Shown here piece by piece: positions 44,582 to 53,250 of a stretch of 64,000 nt of DNA. The stretch comes from Mesorhizobium hawassense (GTDB lineage Bacteria > Pseudomonadota > Alphaproteobacteria > Rhizobiales > Rhizobiaceae). Location of the stretch: positions 186,001 to 250,000 of the forward strand of contig NZ_QMBP01000008.1 in the NCBI RefSeq assembly GCF_003289945.1. Reading direction: 5' to 3'. Below the pieces are notes generated by a model that worked only from the letters and a program-made list of their open reading frames with translations, was not told where the DNA came from and ran no database searches. Each line of letters begins with the position of its first letter. Position 1 is the first letter of the stretch. The position numbers and the translations under genes are program-made.

Positions 44582-45214
44582 TCAGCTCCTCTGCAGGGCG
44601 ACATGGACGCCGAGGCCGACCAGCACGGCGCCCCCCGCGCGCTGCATCAGCCGCTGCGCGCGTCCCGAGCGCCGCAACCGTGCGACCAGCACACCGGCAA
44701 GGAACACGCAGACGATGTCGGCCGACGAGAACATCAGATTGACGATGGTTCCCAAGATAACGAACTGCAGCCAGACCGGAAACGCGGCAGCGGCATCGAT
44801 GAATTGCGGCAGGAACGCCATGAAGAAGATCGCCGTCTTCGGATTGAGCACCTCGACGGTGATGCTTTCGAAAAAGGCGCGATGCGCCGATTTCCGCTCG
44901 ATGGCGGGCAGCGCCAAATCGCCATCCATGCGTTTGCGGAACATCGAGACGCCGAGCCAGACCAGATAGAGCGCGCCGACGAGCTTGACCGCCAGATAGA
45001 GCGGCGGCACTGCGTGGAACAGCACCGACAGGCCGGCGGCGGCGGCAAAGACATGCACATAGCCGCCGAGATGGATGCCCAATGCCGCCGTCAAGCCCGA
45101 CCAGCGGCCACGCGCCATCGTCTGGGCGGCGGCGTAAAGCATGGCGGGGCCGGGGATGTAGGCGAAGATCGCCGTCGTGGCGAAAAACGCGATCAGCAAT
45201 TCGGTTGACGGCAT
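44582..45214 (-). CDS. LysE-family exporter
   Basis: 210 residues, six helices. Starts MPSTELLIAFFATTAIFAYI with the family proline-glycine (IPGPAMLYAAAQTMARG) and has EVLNPKTAIFFMAFLPQF, the NPK motif. Export of an amino acid or similar metabolite. It sits between the two heptose clusters, with no evident link to them, and no divergent LysR partner. The 60 bp to the next leftward gene suggest possible co-transcription with the thioesterase. Confidence 0.87.
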   Translation of the reverse strand: MPSTELLIAFFATTAIFAYIPGPAMLYAAAQTMARGRWSGLTAALGIHLGGYVHVFAAAAGLSVLFHAVPPLYLAVKLVGALYLVWLGVSMFRKRMDGDLALPAIERKSAHRAFFESITVEVLNPKTAIFFMAFLPQFIDAAAAFPVWLQFVILGTIVNLMFSSADIVCVFLAGVLVARLRRSGRAQRLMQRAGGAVLVGLGVHVALQRS

Positions 45215-45274
45215 CCTGGTCCCCTCACGGTATGCCGGGTGGCGAGAGCCGACAAAAGCGGGAGCTTTGCGGCC

Positions 45275-45709
45275 TCACTGTGGCGAGGACCCGGCCTGCC
45301 CCGATTTGGCCAGGACGCGCGCCATGAACTTGTCATGGTCGATCACCGCGCGCTCGTGGAAACCCTCCCCGATCAGGCCGCTTTCGTCCCTGCACGACAC
45401 CTTGAAACGCAGCTTTCTCCCCTCCACGGCGACGAGCTCGACATCCGCGGTGACCGTCATGCCGACGGGCGTGGCGGCGACATGACTGACGTCGACATGG
45501 GTGCCGACGGTTCTCTCATGGCTGCCAAGGAACGGACGCAACGCCTCGATGCACGCCCATTCGATGAAGCCGACCATGAAGGCGGTGGCGAAAACCGGTG
45601 GCATGTCGCCAAAACCCGCAAAGGCAGGCGTCATGGCCGGCACCGTCAGGGTGTCTTCCACCCGCAAGGTTTGAAGATGGCGAAGGCCGGGCTTTAGATC
45701 GGACGTCAT
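45275..45709 (-). CDS. hotdog-fold thioesterase, fluoroacetyl-CoA thioesterase-like
   Basis: 144 residues from ATG 45709 (MTSDLKPGLRHLQTLRVEDT). Hotdog domain with MPPVFATAFMVGFIEWACIE (central helix carrying a glutamate), GTHVDVSHVAATPVGMTVT and FKVSCRDESGLIGEGFHERA, a pattern shared with FlK-type thioesterases. Probably hydrolyses a short acyl-CoA; the true substrate is unknown. A longer reading from 45736 is possible but less typical. Confidence 0.78.
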   Translation of the reverse strand: MTSDLKPGLRHLQTLRVEDTLTVPAMTPAFAGFGDMPPVFATAFMVGFIEWACIEALRPFLGSHERTVGTHVDVSHVAATPVGMTVTADVELVAVEGRKLRFKVSCRDESGLIGEGFHERAVIDHDKFMARVLAKSGQAGSSPQ

Positions 45710-45898
45710 GGCTACACCGGAGGCAAGAACCCACACCGACGACCCTTGCCGCGATGCTCGCGGGCAGCTTATCTCGAAAGCCGTTCCGCCGATCCATCCC
45801 TACATTCGTCGTAGCCGTGGCCGGCGAGCTTTATCGACAGCCCAGCCCACCTCCCCTATAAGGGCCGGAATCGGCAACGGAGCAAGGCTGAAAGAAGC

Positions 45899-46849
45899 AT
45901 GATCATCGTCACGGGCGGCGCCGGCATGATCGGCTCCAACATTGTCGCCGCGCTCAACGCCGAGGGGCATGACGACATCGTCGTCGTCGACGATCTCACC
46001 GACGGCCACAAGATCGCCAACCTCGCCGACCTTCGCATCGCCGACTATCTCGACAAGGACGAATTTCTCGCCCGGCTCGAGGACGGCGCGCTAGGTCGCA
46101 TCGAAGCCGTCTTCCATCAAGGCGCATGCTCGACCACCACCGAATGGAACGGCAAGTTCATGATGGAGGTGAACTACGCCTATTCGAAGCGGCTGCTGCA
46201 TGCCTGCCTGGCGTTGCGCGTGCCCTTCCTCTATGCCTCGTCCGCTTCGGTCTATGGCGGCGGCAGCGAGTTCCGCGAGGAGCCAGATTTCGAGCGGCCG
46301 CTCAACGTCTATGCCTATTCGAAGAAGTTGTTCGACGACTATGTGCGCCGGAACGTCTTCGACACCGATCATTCGCAGGTGGTGGGCCTGCGTTACTTCA
46401 ACGTCTACGGACCGCGCGAGGCGCACAAGGGCGCCATGGCCTCGGTCGCCTTCCATCTGTTCAACCAGGTCGAGCGCGGCGAAAACCCGAAACTGTTCGG
46501 CGCCTATGGCGACTTCGGGCCCGGCGAGCAGAGCCGCGACTTCATCCATGTCGGCGACGTGGCGGAGGTCAATCTGTGGCTGTGGAAGCGTGGTTTGAGC
46601 GGTATCTTCAACTGCGGCACGGGCCGCGCCCAGCCATTCCGCGCCATCGCCGAAACGGTGATCGACACACTTGGCAAGGGTGAAATCGAATTCATCCCCT
46701 TCCCCGATCATCTCAAGGGCAGCTACCAGAGTTTCACGCAGGCTGATATGTCCCGCTTGCGCGCGGCCGGCTACAATGGCCAATTCCGTACTGTCGAAAC
46801 CGGCGTCAGGGACTATGTCGAATGGCTGAAGGCCCAACGATCCTCGTGA
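45899..46849 (+). CDS. hldD: ADP-L-glycero-D-manno-heptose-6-epimerase
   Basis: 316 residues, extended SDR. NADP motif TGGAGMIGSN (5-14), the catalytic serine block SSASVYGGGSEF, YSKKLFDDYV (Tyr and Lys), and a FGPGEQSRDFIHVGD substrate region. Converts ADP-D,D-heptose to the L,D form used in inner-core LPS. First gene of hldD-waaF-waaC; the waaF start lies 28 bp inside its 3-prime end. Confidence 0.95.
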   Translation: MIIVTGGAGMIGSNIVAALNAEGHDDIVVVDDLTDGHKIANLADLRIADYLDKDEFLARLEDGALGRIEAVFHQGACSTTTEWNGKFMMEVNYAYSKRLLHACLALRVPFLYASSASVYGGGSEFREEPDFERPLNVYAYSKKLFDDYVRRNVFDTDHSQVVGLRYFNVYGPREAHKGAMASVAFHLFNQVERGENPKLFGAYGDFGPGEQSRDFIHVGDVAEVNLWLWKRGLSGIFNCGTGRAQPFRAIAETVIDTLGKGEIEFIPFPDHLKGSYQSFTQADMSRLRAAGYNGQFRTVETGVRDYVEWLKAQRSS

Positions 46850-47829
46850 TCGGCCCACGCTGGGTGGGCGACATGGTCATGGCGCAGTGCCTGTTTGCGG
46901 CGCTGAAGGAAAAACATCCACACGCCGCGATCGACGTGCTGGCGCCGGCCTGGGCGGCGCCCTTGGTCAAGCGCATGCCCGAGATCCGCTGCCAGATCGA
47001 CTTTCCGCTGATGCCGGGAGCGCTCGAATTCCGCAGCCGCAGGCGCTTCGGCCGGCTGCTGCGCGGCCGCTACGACATGGCCTATGTGCTGCCGGGAAGC
47101 TGGAAATCGGCGCTGATCCCGTTCTTTGCCCGCATCCCGCGCCGTGTTGGCAATCTGAGGGAAATGCGTTACGGCCTTCTGACCGACATAGTGCCGCTGC
47201 CCGATGCTCTCAAACGGCGCACGGCGCGCGCCTATTTCGGCCTCGCGCGCGGCGGCACGTTTCGCGCGCCGAGACTTACCGTCGACAATACCAATCAAGC
47301 CGATTTGCTGGCGCGGTTCGGCCTGGCCGGCAAGAAATTCGTGGCGCTCATGCCCGGCGCCGAATTCGGCCCGGCAAAACGCTGGCCGAGCGATCACTAT
47401 GCCGGGCTTGCCCGGGACATGATGGCCAAGGGTCTGGCCGTCGCCCTGCTCGGCTCGAAGAACGACGCCGACGTGACCAGTGAGATCGCCGCGCTTGCGC
47501 CGGGCGCCATCGACCTCGCCGGCAAGACACGGCTGGAGGACGCCATCGACCTGATCGCCGCGGCGAAGCTCGCGGTGTCGAACGACAGCGGGCTGATGCA
47601 TGTCGCCGCCGCCGTCGGCACGCCGATCGTGGCCGTCTACGGTTCGACCTCGCCGGAAAACACCCCGCCGCTCAGCGAGCGCTCCGAGCTGATCTGGCTG
47701 CATCTGTCCTGCTCGCCCTGCCACAAGAAGGTTTGCCCTCTCGGGCACCTCAACTGCCTGAAGACGCTCGATGTCGCGCGCGTCTCCGCCGCTGCCGACC
47801 GCCTGCTCAAGGTTCCGGCGGCCGCATGA
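46822..47829 (+). CDS. waaF: LPS heptosyltransferase II
   Basis: 335 residues, GT9 family. N-terminal block ILVIGPRWVGDMVMAQCLFA, acceptor-region MPGAEFGPAKRWP, and the C-terminal donor site NDSGLMHVAAAVGTPIVAVY followed by CHKKVCPLGHLNC, a Cys-rich motif typical of WaaF. Adds the second heptose to the inner core. It overlaps hldD by 28 bp and waaC by 4 bp (ATGA), so the three genes are translationally coupled. Confidence 0.92.
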   Translation: MAEGPTILVIGPRWVGDMVMAQCLFAALKEKHPHAAIDVLAPAWAAPLVKRMPEIRCQIDFPLMPGALEFRSRRRFGRLLRGRYDMAYVLPGSWKSALIPFFARIPRRVGNLREMRYGLLTDIVPLPDALKRRTARAYFGLARGGTFRAPRLTVDNTNQADLLARFGLAGKKFVALMPGAEFGPAKRWPSDHYAGLARDMMAKGLAVALLGSKNDADVTSEIAALAPGAIDLAGKTRLEDAIDLIAAAKLAVSNDSGLMHVAAAVGTPIVAVYGSTSPENTPPLSERSELIWLHLSCSPCHKKVCPLGHLNCLKTLDVARVSAAADRLLKVPAAA

Positions 47830-48800
47830 AAGTGCTGATCGTCAAGACGTCGTCGATGGGCGATGTCATTCACACTTTTCCGGCCATCGAGGACGCGATC
47901 CGCAATCGCCCCGATATCAGCTTCGATTGGTGCGTGGAGGAGCCGTTTGCCGGGATCGTGGCGCTGCATCCGGCGATTGGAGTGATCCGTAAGGTGGCCG
48001 TCCGGCGCTGGCGCAAGACGCTTTTCTACGGCGGCACGTGGCGTGAGATGGCGGGGCTGCGCCAAGCGCTGCGCGCCTCCCGCTACGATCTCGTCATCGA
48101 CGCGCAAGGTCTGTTGAAGTCGGCCCTGGTCGCCATCCAGGCCGGCGCGCCGATCGCCGGCTTCGGTTGGGCCAGCGCCCGCGAGCCTTCCGCAACCCTG
48201 TTTTATCAGCGCAAATACGCCGTGCCGCGCGACCTGCATGCCATTGAGCGCAACAGGCGGCTGTTCGGCCTGGCGCTTGGCTATCAGCCCGACTTGTCGA
48301 CGCTCGGGTCCGGCATCGTGCCGCCGACGGGCGGCCTGGCCGGCGTTGAAGGCAAAACCGCCTTCCTACTGCACGGGACCAGCCGCGACGACAAGAAATG
48401 GCCGGTTGAGGACTGGATTGAAACCGCACGCCGGCTGGCCGACCGGCACTTCACACCGGTGGTCACCTGGTCGAACGAGGCGGAAAAGAAAGTGGCGGAA
48501 GCCATTGCTGGCGCCGTGCCGAGGACGGTGCTGGTAGCAAAATCGCCGCTCGCGGATGTCGCAGCGATCCTCGGCCGCTCGACGCTCGTGATCGGTGCCG
48601 ACACCGGCCTTGCCCACCTCGCCAGCGCCTTCGGCCTGCCGACGGTCGCCATCTTCCTGGCGACGGAACCGGGTCTCACCGGCCCGCGCGGACCGTTTGC
48701 ATCGACCTTGCTTGCCCCAGCCGGCGGCAAGGTCACGCCGGCCGAGGTGATGGCGGAGGCCGAGCGCCTGCTGGCACTCAGGTCAAACGCGCCAGCGTGA
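47826..48800 (+). CDS. waaC: LPS heptosyltransferase I
   Basis: 324 residues from ATG 47826. GT9 family: MKVLIVKTSSMGDVIHTFPA, LVIDAQGLLKSAL, LLHGTSRDDKKWPVEDW, and GADTGLAHLASAFGLPTVAI. Transfers the first heptose onto Kdo-lipid A. The last gene of the cluster; its TGA stop begins the left arm of a 207-bp inverted-repeat element. Confidence 0.93.
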   Translation: MKVLIVKTSSMGDVIHTFPAIEDAIRNRPDISFDWCVEEPFAGIVALHPAIGVIRKVAVRRWRKTLFYGGTWREMAGLRQALRASRYDLVIDAQGLLKSALVAIQAGAPIAGFGWASAREPSATLFYQRKYAVPRDLHAIERNRRLFGLALGYQPDLSTLGSGIVPPTGGLAGVEGKTAFLLHGTSRDDKKWPVEDWIETARRLADRHFTPVVTWSNEAEKKVAEAIAGAVPRTVLVAKSPLADVAAILGRSTLVIGADTGLAHLASAFGLPTVAIFLATEPGLTGPRGPFASTLLAPAGGKVTPAEVMAEAERLLALRSNAPA

Positions 48801-49004
48801 GGACCTTTTCAGAATTCGCTCTGTCGAATAGCGTGGTTCTCGAGAACCAGCCTACGCCGGCCGTAGCCTTCATAGAGCGAAGACACTTATGAGGGCTTCG
48901 GGTCGGCGAAGGCCGGAGCGGAGCGTACTTGAAGTAGGTGAGCACCGGAAGCGCAGAAAACCACGCTAGTCGGCCGCCAGAGTACAATTATCAAAAGGTC
49001 CTCA
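48798..49004. repeat. 207-bp inverted-repeat element between convergent genes, copy 2
   Basis: Perfect 12-bp arms TGAGGACCTTTT (48798-48809) and AAAAGGTCCTCA (48993-49004) contain the stop codons of waaC and greA respectively. Inner arms include AGCGTGGTT / AACCACGCT. The centre GGAGCGGAGCGTACTTGAAG...GTGAGCACCGGAAGCGCAG is clearly related to the element at 27905-28052. Confidence 0.88.
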
Positions 49005-49475
49005 AATGAACTGCACCTGGACGATCTCATACCCGCGGGCGCCGCCCGGGGCATTGACCTCGATGGCGTCGCCGACTTCCTTGCCGATCAGCGCACGCGC
49101 GATCGGCGAGGAGATCGAGATGCGGCCGGACTTCACGTCCGCTTCCTGGTCGCCGACGATCTGGTAGGTCTTCTTTTCCTCGGTGTCCTCGTCGACGAGC
49201 ACGACGGTCGCGCCGAACTTCACCTTGTCGCCGGAAAGCTTGGAGACGTCGATGACCTCGGCGCGCGCGATCAGGTCCTCGAGCTCGTTGATGCGGCCTT
49301 CGTTGTGGCTCTGCGACTCTTTCGCCGCGTGATATTCGGCATTTTCCGACAGGTCGCCATGCGAGCGCGCCTCGGAGATCGCCTCGATGATCCGAGGACG
49401 TTCCTCCTGCTGGCGCCAGCGGAGTTCTTCCTTCAATGACGCGAACCCCTCGCCTGTCATCGGGACCTTGATCAT
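49002..49475 (-). CDS. greA: transcription elongation factor GreA
   Basis: 157 residues from ATG 49475 (MIKVPMTGEGFASLKEELRW). Two-domain plan: an N-terminal antiparallel coiled coil whose tip is DLSENAEYHAAKE with the catalytic acids, and a C-terminal FKBP-like domain with VVLVDEDTEEKKTYQIVG and the ISSPIARALIGKEVGD block. Stimulates RNA cleavage by backtracked RNA polymerase. A longer reading to 49535 would add an unconserved stretch. -10-like GCTATATTC occurs about 115 bp upstream. Confidence 0.95.
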   Translation of the reverse strand: MIKVPMTGEGFASLKEELRWRQQEERPRIIEAISEARSHGDLSENAEYHAAKESQSHNEGRINELEDLIARAEVIDVSKLSGDKVKFGATVVLVDEDTEEKKTYQIVGDQEADVKSGRISISSPIARALIGKEVGDAIEVNAPGGARGYEIVQVQFI

Positions 49476-49719
49476 ATGCCTGGCCTTTCCTGCCGCCACC
49501 CCCGATTTCGGGAGCAGCCTTGTCGATAGGTACAAAAAGAAAACGGTCCGGCAGCCTCGGGCTAACGGAGCCGTTTCACCACAATTTCCCCGAATATAGC
49601 GATCTTGGCGCGATTTTCACGTCCAAAAATGAAGTTCGGCAAATTGATCACCGCTTTAGCGAGCCTTAGAGCAGTTCAGCATCGATAGAATCGCCGACCC
49701 GCTCTAATTTTTTGTTTTT

Positions 49720-49768
49720 ACACAATTCCGGACGGAAAACCGCTGCGCACTTTTCCTGGAATTGCTCT
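49720..49768. repeat. palindromic intergenic repeat, family A copy 4
   Basis: Reverse strand reads AGAGCAATTCCAGGAAAAGT then GCGCAGCGGTTTTCCGTCCGG, nearly the same as the copy at 9597-9654. A second hairpin TTAGAGCAG...CGCTCTAA at about 49667-49708 adjoins. They fill the 360-bp gap upstream of greA, in which no gene is seen. Confidence 0.75.
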
Positions 49769-49784
49769 GGCTGGCGGCGGACAA

Positions 49785-49817
49785 CAAAAAGCCGGCTGCG
49801 ATGGCTCGCAGCCGGCT
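49785..49817 (-). terminator. intrinsic terminator of the TPR gene
   Basis: On the minus strand AGCCGGCTGCGA-GCC-TCGCAGCCGGCT type stem (12 bp) followed by TTTTT, 20 bp after the TPR gene stop. Confidence 0.88.
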
Positions 49818-49837
49818 GGACCGGTATCGGAGCCGCA

Positions 49838-50386
49838 TCAGCTCCGCAGGAAATGATCGATCTGCTCGGACAGCATGCCGTATTCGCGCGAGCCCGTGCC
49901 GGTCCGCTTTTCGATTTCCTTGAGCTGTTCCTGGGCGCCGGCGAGATCGCCGATCTGCAGATGCGCCTCGCCGAGATATTCGCGCACCAGCGTGTAGTTC
50001 GGGTCGATGCGCAGTGCTTCCTCGTAATAGCCGAGGCCGACGGTGACGCGGCCCGAGTGGCGGTGCGAATAGCCGAGATAGTTGAGGATGCGCGGATCCT
50101 GCTTGTTGGCGGCGAGCGTCAGCACCGAGATCGCCTCGTCATAACGCCCTGCCATCGCCAGATCATGGCCGGCCTCGTAGATGCTGTCGTCATCCAGCAT
50201 GCCATACTGCGGCTGTACGCATTTGTTCTTCTTCTTGTCCCAGACCTCGCCCTTCTTGCAGGTAGTGGTCGTCTGGCCACCGCTGCCACCAGCATTGCCG
50301 CCACTCTCGCCCGCCGTGAACGCAGGCGCCGTAAACAGCGGCAGCGCCGCGATAGCCATGACTTGAACAAGCAAACGTCTGCGCAT
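49838..50386 (-). CDS. secreted TPR protein
   Basis: 182 residues. Signal peptide (1-25, ending TAPAFTAG), a Gly-rich segment, then CKKGEVWDKKKNKCVQ (two cysteines, a motif common in rhizobial secreted proteins), then about three TPR units (about 70-165): YEAGHDLAMAGRYDEAISVL, ILNYLGYSHRHSGRVTVGLG and LVREYLGEAHLQIGDLAGAQ. Probably a periplasmic scaffold; partner unknown. Monocistronic with its own terminator. Confidence 0.85.
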   Translation of the reverse strand: MRRRLLVQVMAIAALPLFTAPAFTAGESGGNAGGSGGQTTTTCKKGEVWDKKKNKCVQPQYGMLDDDSIYEAGHDLAMAGRYDEAISVLTLAANKQDPRILNYLGYSHRHSGRVTVGLGYYEEALRIDPNYTLVREYLGEAHLQIGDLAGAQEQLKEIEKRTGTGSREYGMLSEQIDHFLRS

Positions 50387-50564
50387 CGAAGCCTCCTTGA
50401 GCGTGACAATGGCAGATTAACGCCGCCTCGGCGCGGTTTCATCCCGAAATCCGGGGGGGCTGCGTAACTATTTTCGACGATTGGCAAGGGAGCTTTACCT
50501 GCGGACGTGACGCGCGCTCTAATTCCGCTATCATCGGGCCAAGCGCATCACGTGGAGAAGGACC

Positions 50565-50990
50565 GTGCAGCAGCGCCTCGAAAAGGAGTGGGAACTTTCG
50601 ATCGACCCGGACACCGTGCGCCTGTTCATCCTCAAGGCCAAGGCGCTGAGCGCGGCCGTCAACGAGGATTATGACGACGGCGCGGAGCACGAAGTCGAGT
50701 TCGACGGCGACAGGCATGCAAGCCACCACCATGACGGCCTTGTCGAGGAAGCCTCGGAGGACTTGACCGAGGAAGAATTCCGCGAGCTGATCAACGATCT
50801 CAACATCGACGAAGCAGCGGAACTCATCGCCCTCGCCTGGGTCGGGCGCGGCGACTATGACGCGTCCGAGTGGGCGGATGCCGTGGCCGCCGCCAGGGAG
50901 CGGCCCAGGAAGCGCACGGCCAAGTACCTGCTCGGCCTGCCGATGCTTGCCGACTGGCTGGAGGAAGGCCTTGAAGCCATCGGCGCGTAA
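50565..50990 (+). CDS. DUF3775 domain protein
   Basis: 141 residues from GTG 50565, with GGAGAAGG 3-10 bases upstream. Acidic protein: WELSIDPDTVRLFILKAKAL, a His/Asp-rich middle, LTEEEFRELINDLNIDEAAE and ALAWVGRGDYDASEW, the conserved block of DUF3775. The family is short, cytosolic and of unknown function, mostly alphaproteobacterial. The gap to the TPR gene (divergent) is 178 bp. Confidence 0.82.
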   Translation: MQQRLEKEWELSIDPDTVRLFILKAKALSAAVNEDYDDGAEHEVEFDGDRHASHHHDGLVEEASEDLTEEEFRELINDLNIDEAAELIALAWVGRGDYDASEWADAVAAARERPRKRTAKYLLGLPMLADWLEEGLEAIGA

Positions 50991-51065
50991 CGCGCCGGTA
51001 ACCGATTGTGATCGGCAAGGCGGGTGAAGCAGGCAACCTCGCAACGCGACCGCCGTTTCGGGGCG

Positions 51066-52112
51066 ATGGCAACGCTGAGCTTTTCACGACTTTGCAGATT
51101 GGCGCTGCCGTTGGCGGCCGCGGCCCTGCTGGCGACGCCGGCCATGGCCAAGCATCATCATCGGCATAAGAGACACCCGCCGCCGGCCAGCCAGAGCGCC
51201 GCTCCGGCACCGGAAGCGCCTGAAGCGACACCGGTTCCGGGGTCGCGGCCCCAGGATCTGGAGAACGGCGCCGAGAGGTCCGGGCAGGGCAAAGACCGCG
51301 CAAACAGCAATGACGACTTCCTCAACCAGGAGAAGTCGCACCCGAAATGGGATGCCCATCCGCCGCGTTCGAAGCGCGCTGCATCAGAGCCGCAGGCGGA
51401 ATCCGAGCCGCAAACGCCGGATGTCGTGCCCACACCGCCGGAGAAGCCCACCGAACTCGAGCCCGAGCCGCCGGAAACCGCGCCGCAACCGCCGGAAAAA
51501 CCCGCTCAGCCGGCGGAGGAAAAGATGCTTCCCGATCCGCGTTCCGCCGCCACGCCGGCCGACAGGATGCCGGCGGAAGAGACCGCGTGCCGTGAACGGC
51601 TGGAGGCGCTGGGCGTCGAATTCGAGGAGCACGAGGCCGAGCACGATCCCGAGATCGGCTGCTCGATCCCCTACCCGGTCGTGATGAGGACGCTCGGCAA
51701 ATCCGTCGGCATCAGTCCCGGCACCGAGCTCAACTGTCAGATGGCCGAGGCAGTCGCTCGCTTCATGGCCGACACCGTCCAGCCTGCCGCAAAGGCCGAA
51801 TTCGGCGCCGACCTGAAATCGATCAACCAGGCCTCGGCCTTTGTCTGCCGCCCGCGCCACGGCACACGCAAACTGTCGGAACATGCTTTCGGCAACGCGC
51901 TCGACATCGCCTCTTTCACACTGTCCGACGGCAAGAAGATCGAGATCGGCCCGACGCCGTCGGAGAAGGACGGAAAATTCCTCGATGCGGTGCGCAAGGC
52001 TGCCTGCGGGCCGTTCAAGACGGTGCTTGGTCCGGGCGCCGACCCCGACCACGCATTGCATTTCCACCTCGACCTGGAGCCGCGCCGCCATGGCGGCACT
52101 TTCTGCCAATAG
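51066..52112 (+). CDS. secreted extensin-like protein, probable LAS metallopeptidase
   Basis: 348 residues from ATG 51066: signal peptide MATLSFSRLCRLALPLAAAA...AMA, then a His-rich start (KHHHRHKRHPPP), a long Pro/Glu-rich linker (about 30-170) and an extensin-like C-terminal domain (about 180-345). Zinc-type motifs SEHAFGNALDI (S-x-H...D) and DPDHALHFHLDL (H..H) match the LAS/VanY peptidase pattern, and four cysteines are placed as in the family. Likely cell-wall peptidase in the periplasm. GTG 51024 is an alternative start. Followed by a paralogue. Confidence 0.82.
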   Translation: MATLSFSRLCRLALPLAAAALLATPAMAKHHHRHKRHPPPASQSAAPAPEAPEATPVPGSRPQDLENGAERSGQGKDRANSNDDFLNQEKSHPKWDAHPPRSKRAASEPQAESEPQTPDVVPTPPEKPTELEPEPPETAPQPPEKPAQPAEEKMLPDPRSAATPADRMPAEETACRERLEALGVEFEEHEAEHDPEIGCSIPYPVVMRTLGKSVGISPGTELNCQMAEAVARFMADTVQPAAKAEFGADLKSINQASAFVCRPRHGTRKLSEHAFGNALDIASFTLSDGKKIEIGPTPSEKDGKFLDAVRKAACGPFKTVLGPGADPDHALHFHLDLEPRRHGGTFCQ

Positions 52113-52280
52113 GCAAAATCCTCGAAGTCTTGGCCGCCTCCCGCTCAAGAATAACGCCGCAATTCCGCCCCATGCATGAATGCCGGCGCTGATCTTTCCT
52201 TTACTGTTGACGATTAACCTTGTGCCATCGGGAGCATGATCCCAACTCGGATCAGCTCTTGGGGACAAGGATGCCTTTTA

Positions 52281-53111
52281 ATGGCTCGAAGACTTGGCGC
52301 TATGCCGGCGGCGGCGCAATGGAGCAAGCGTGCGCGCGTCACGGCTGTCGGGCTGGTCGCGGGCGCTGCCATCGCGACGATATCGGCCTGCACGACCGGC
52401 GACGTCTTCGCGCTGCAGCCGGCCGTCGATGTCGGCAGCCAGACCGCCGCCGTGCCGCAGCCCGACGCGCCGCAATATTCCGGCATGCAGCGACTCGTTC
52501 CGTCCAATCCCTACATGACCCAGGCCGCCTATCCGCGCATGGACGAGCCGATGTCGCCGCTCGAGCAGATGCCGGCCAGCGAGATCGACTGCCGCAACGA
52601 GCTGAAGCGGATGGGCGTCCTCTATCAGGATGTCCAGCCGATCCACGAAGGCCAATGCGGCATCGATTTTCCGGTAAAGGTCTCGGCGATTGGCAGCGTC
52701 GCCATGAAGCCGGCAGCGACGCTGACCTGCAATATGGCCGCCACCTTCGCCGCCTGGACCAAGAACGAGCTGCAGCCGGCCGCCCGCTGGCGTTACTTCT
52801 CCGGCGTCAAGGCGATCCACCAGGGTTCGAGCTATTCCTGCCGCAACATCGCCGGCGAAGGCGTCCTGTCAGAACACGGCAAGGGCAACGCGCTCGACGT
52901 CATGAGCATCGAGCTCAACAATGGCGACGACATCGACGTGCGCAAGCCCGGCCTGTTCGCCTTCCGCACCCGCGGTTTCCTCAACAATGTGCGCGCCGAT
53001 GGCTGCGAGTATTTCACCACGGTGCTCGGTCCGGGCTACAATTACGACCACCGCAACCATTTCCATTTCGACATCAAGAACCGCAAAAGCGGTTACCGCG
53101 CCTGCCGCTAG
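52281..53111 (+). CDS. extensin-like lipoprotein, probable LAS metallopeptidase
   Basis: 276 residues from ATG 52281, AAGGA 10 bases upstream. The N-terminal hydrophobic segment ends in ISAC, a plausible lipobox, so it is probably membrane-anchored. The extensin-like domain (about 100-276) has SEHGKGNALDVMSIE and YNYDHRNHFHFDI, the same metal-ligand pattern as the upstream gene, with paired cysteines (DCRNEL, QCGIDFP, SCRNIAG, GCEYFTT). 168 bp after its paralogue in the same direction; likely tandem duplicates with different anchoring. Confidence 0.83.
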   Translation: MARRLGAMPAAAQWSKRARVTAVGLVAGAAIATISACTTGDVFALQPAVDVGSQTAAVPQPDAPQYSGMQRLVPSNPYMTQAAYPRMDEPMSPLEQMPASEIDCRNELKRMGVLYQDVQPIHEGQCGIDFPVKVSAIGSVAMKPAATLTCNMAATFAAWTKNELQPAARWRYFSGVKAIHQGSSYSCRNIAGEGVLSEHGKGNALDVMSIELNNGDDIDVRKPGLFAFRTRGFLNNVRADGCEYFTTVLGPGYNYDHRNHFHFDIKNRKSGYRACR

Positions 53112-53250
53112 GGCAGTCCAAGGCGTAACGGCGGCCCTCGCCGCAGCCTTCCGTTCGGAAATTGCGATAAAACAAGAAGATAGGCGGCTCTGCCCCAAAA
53201 CCGCCAACACCGCATAAAATGGTCGCGCATGGATTTGGGAGCGGTTGGTT

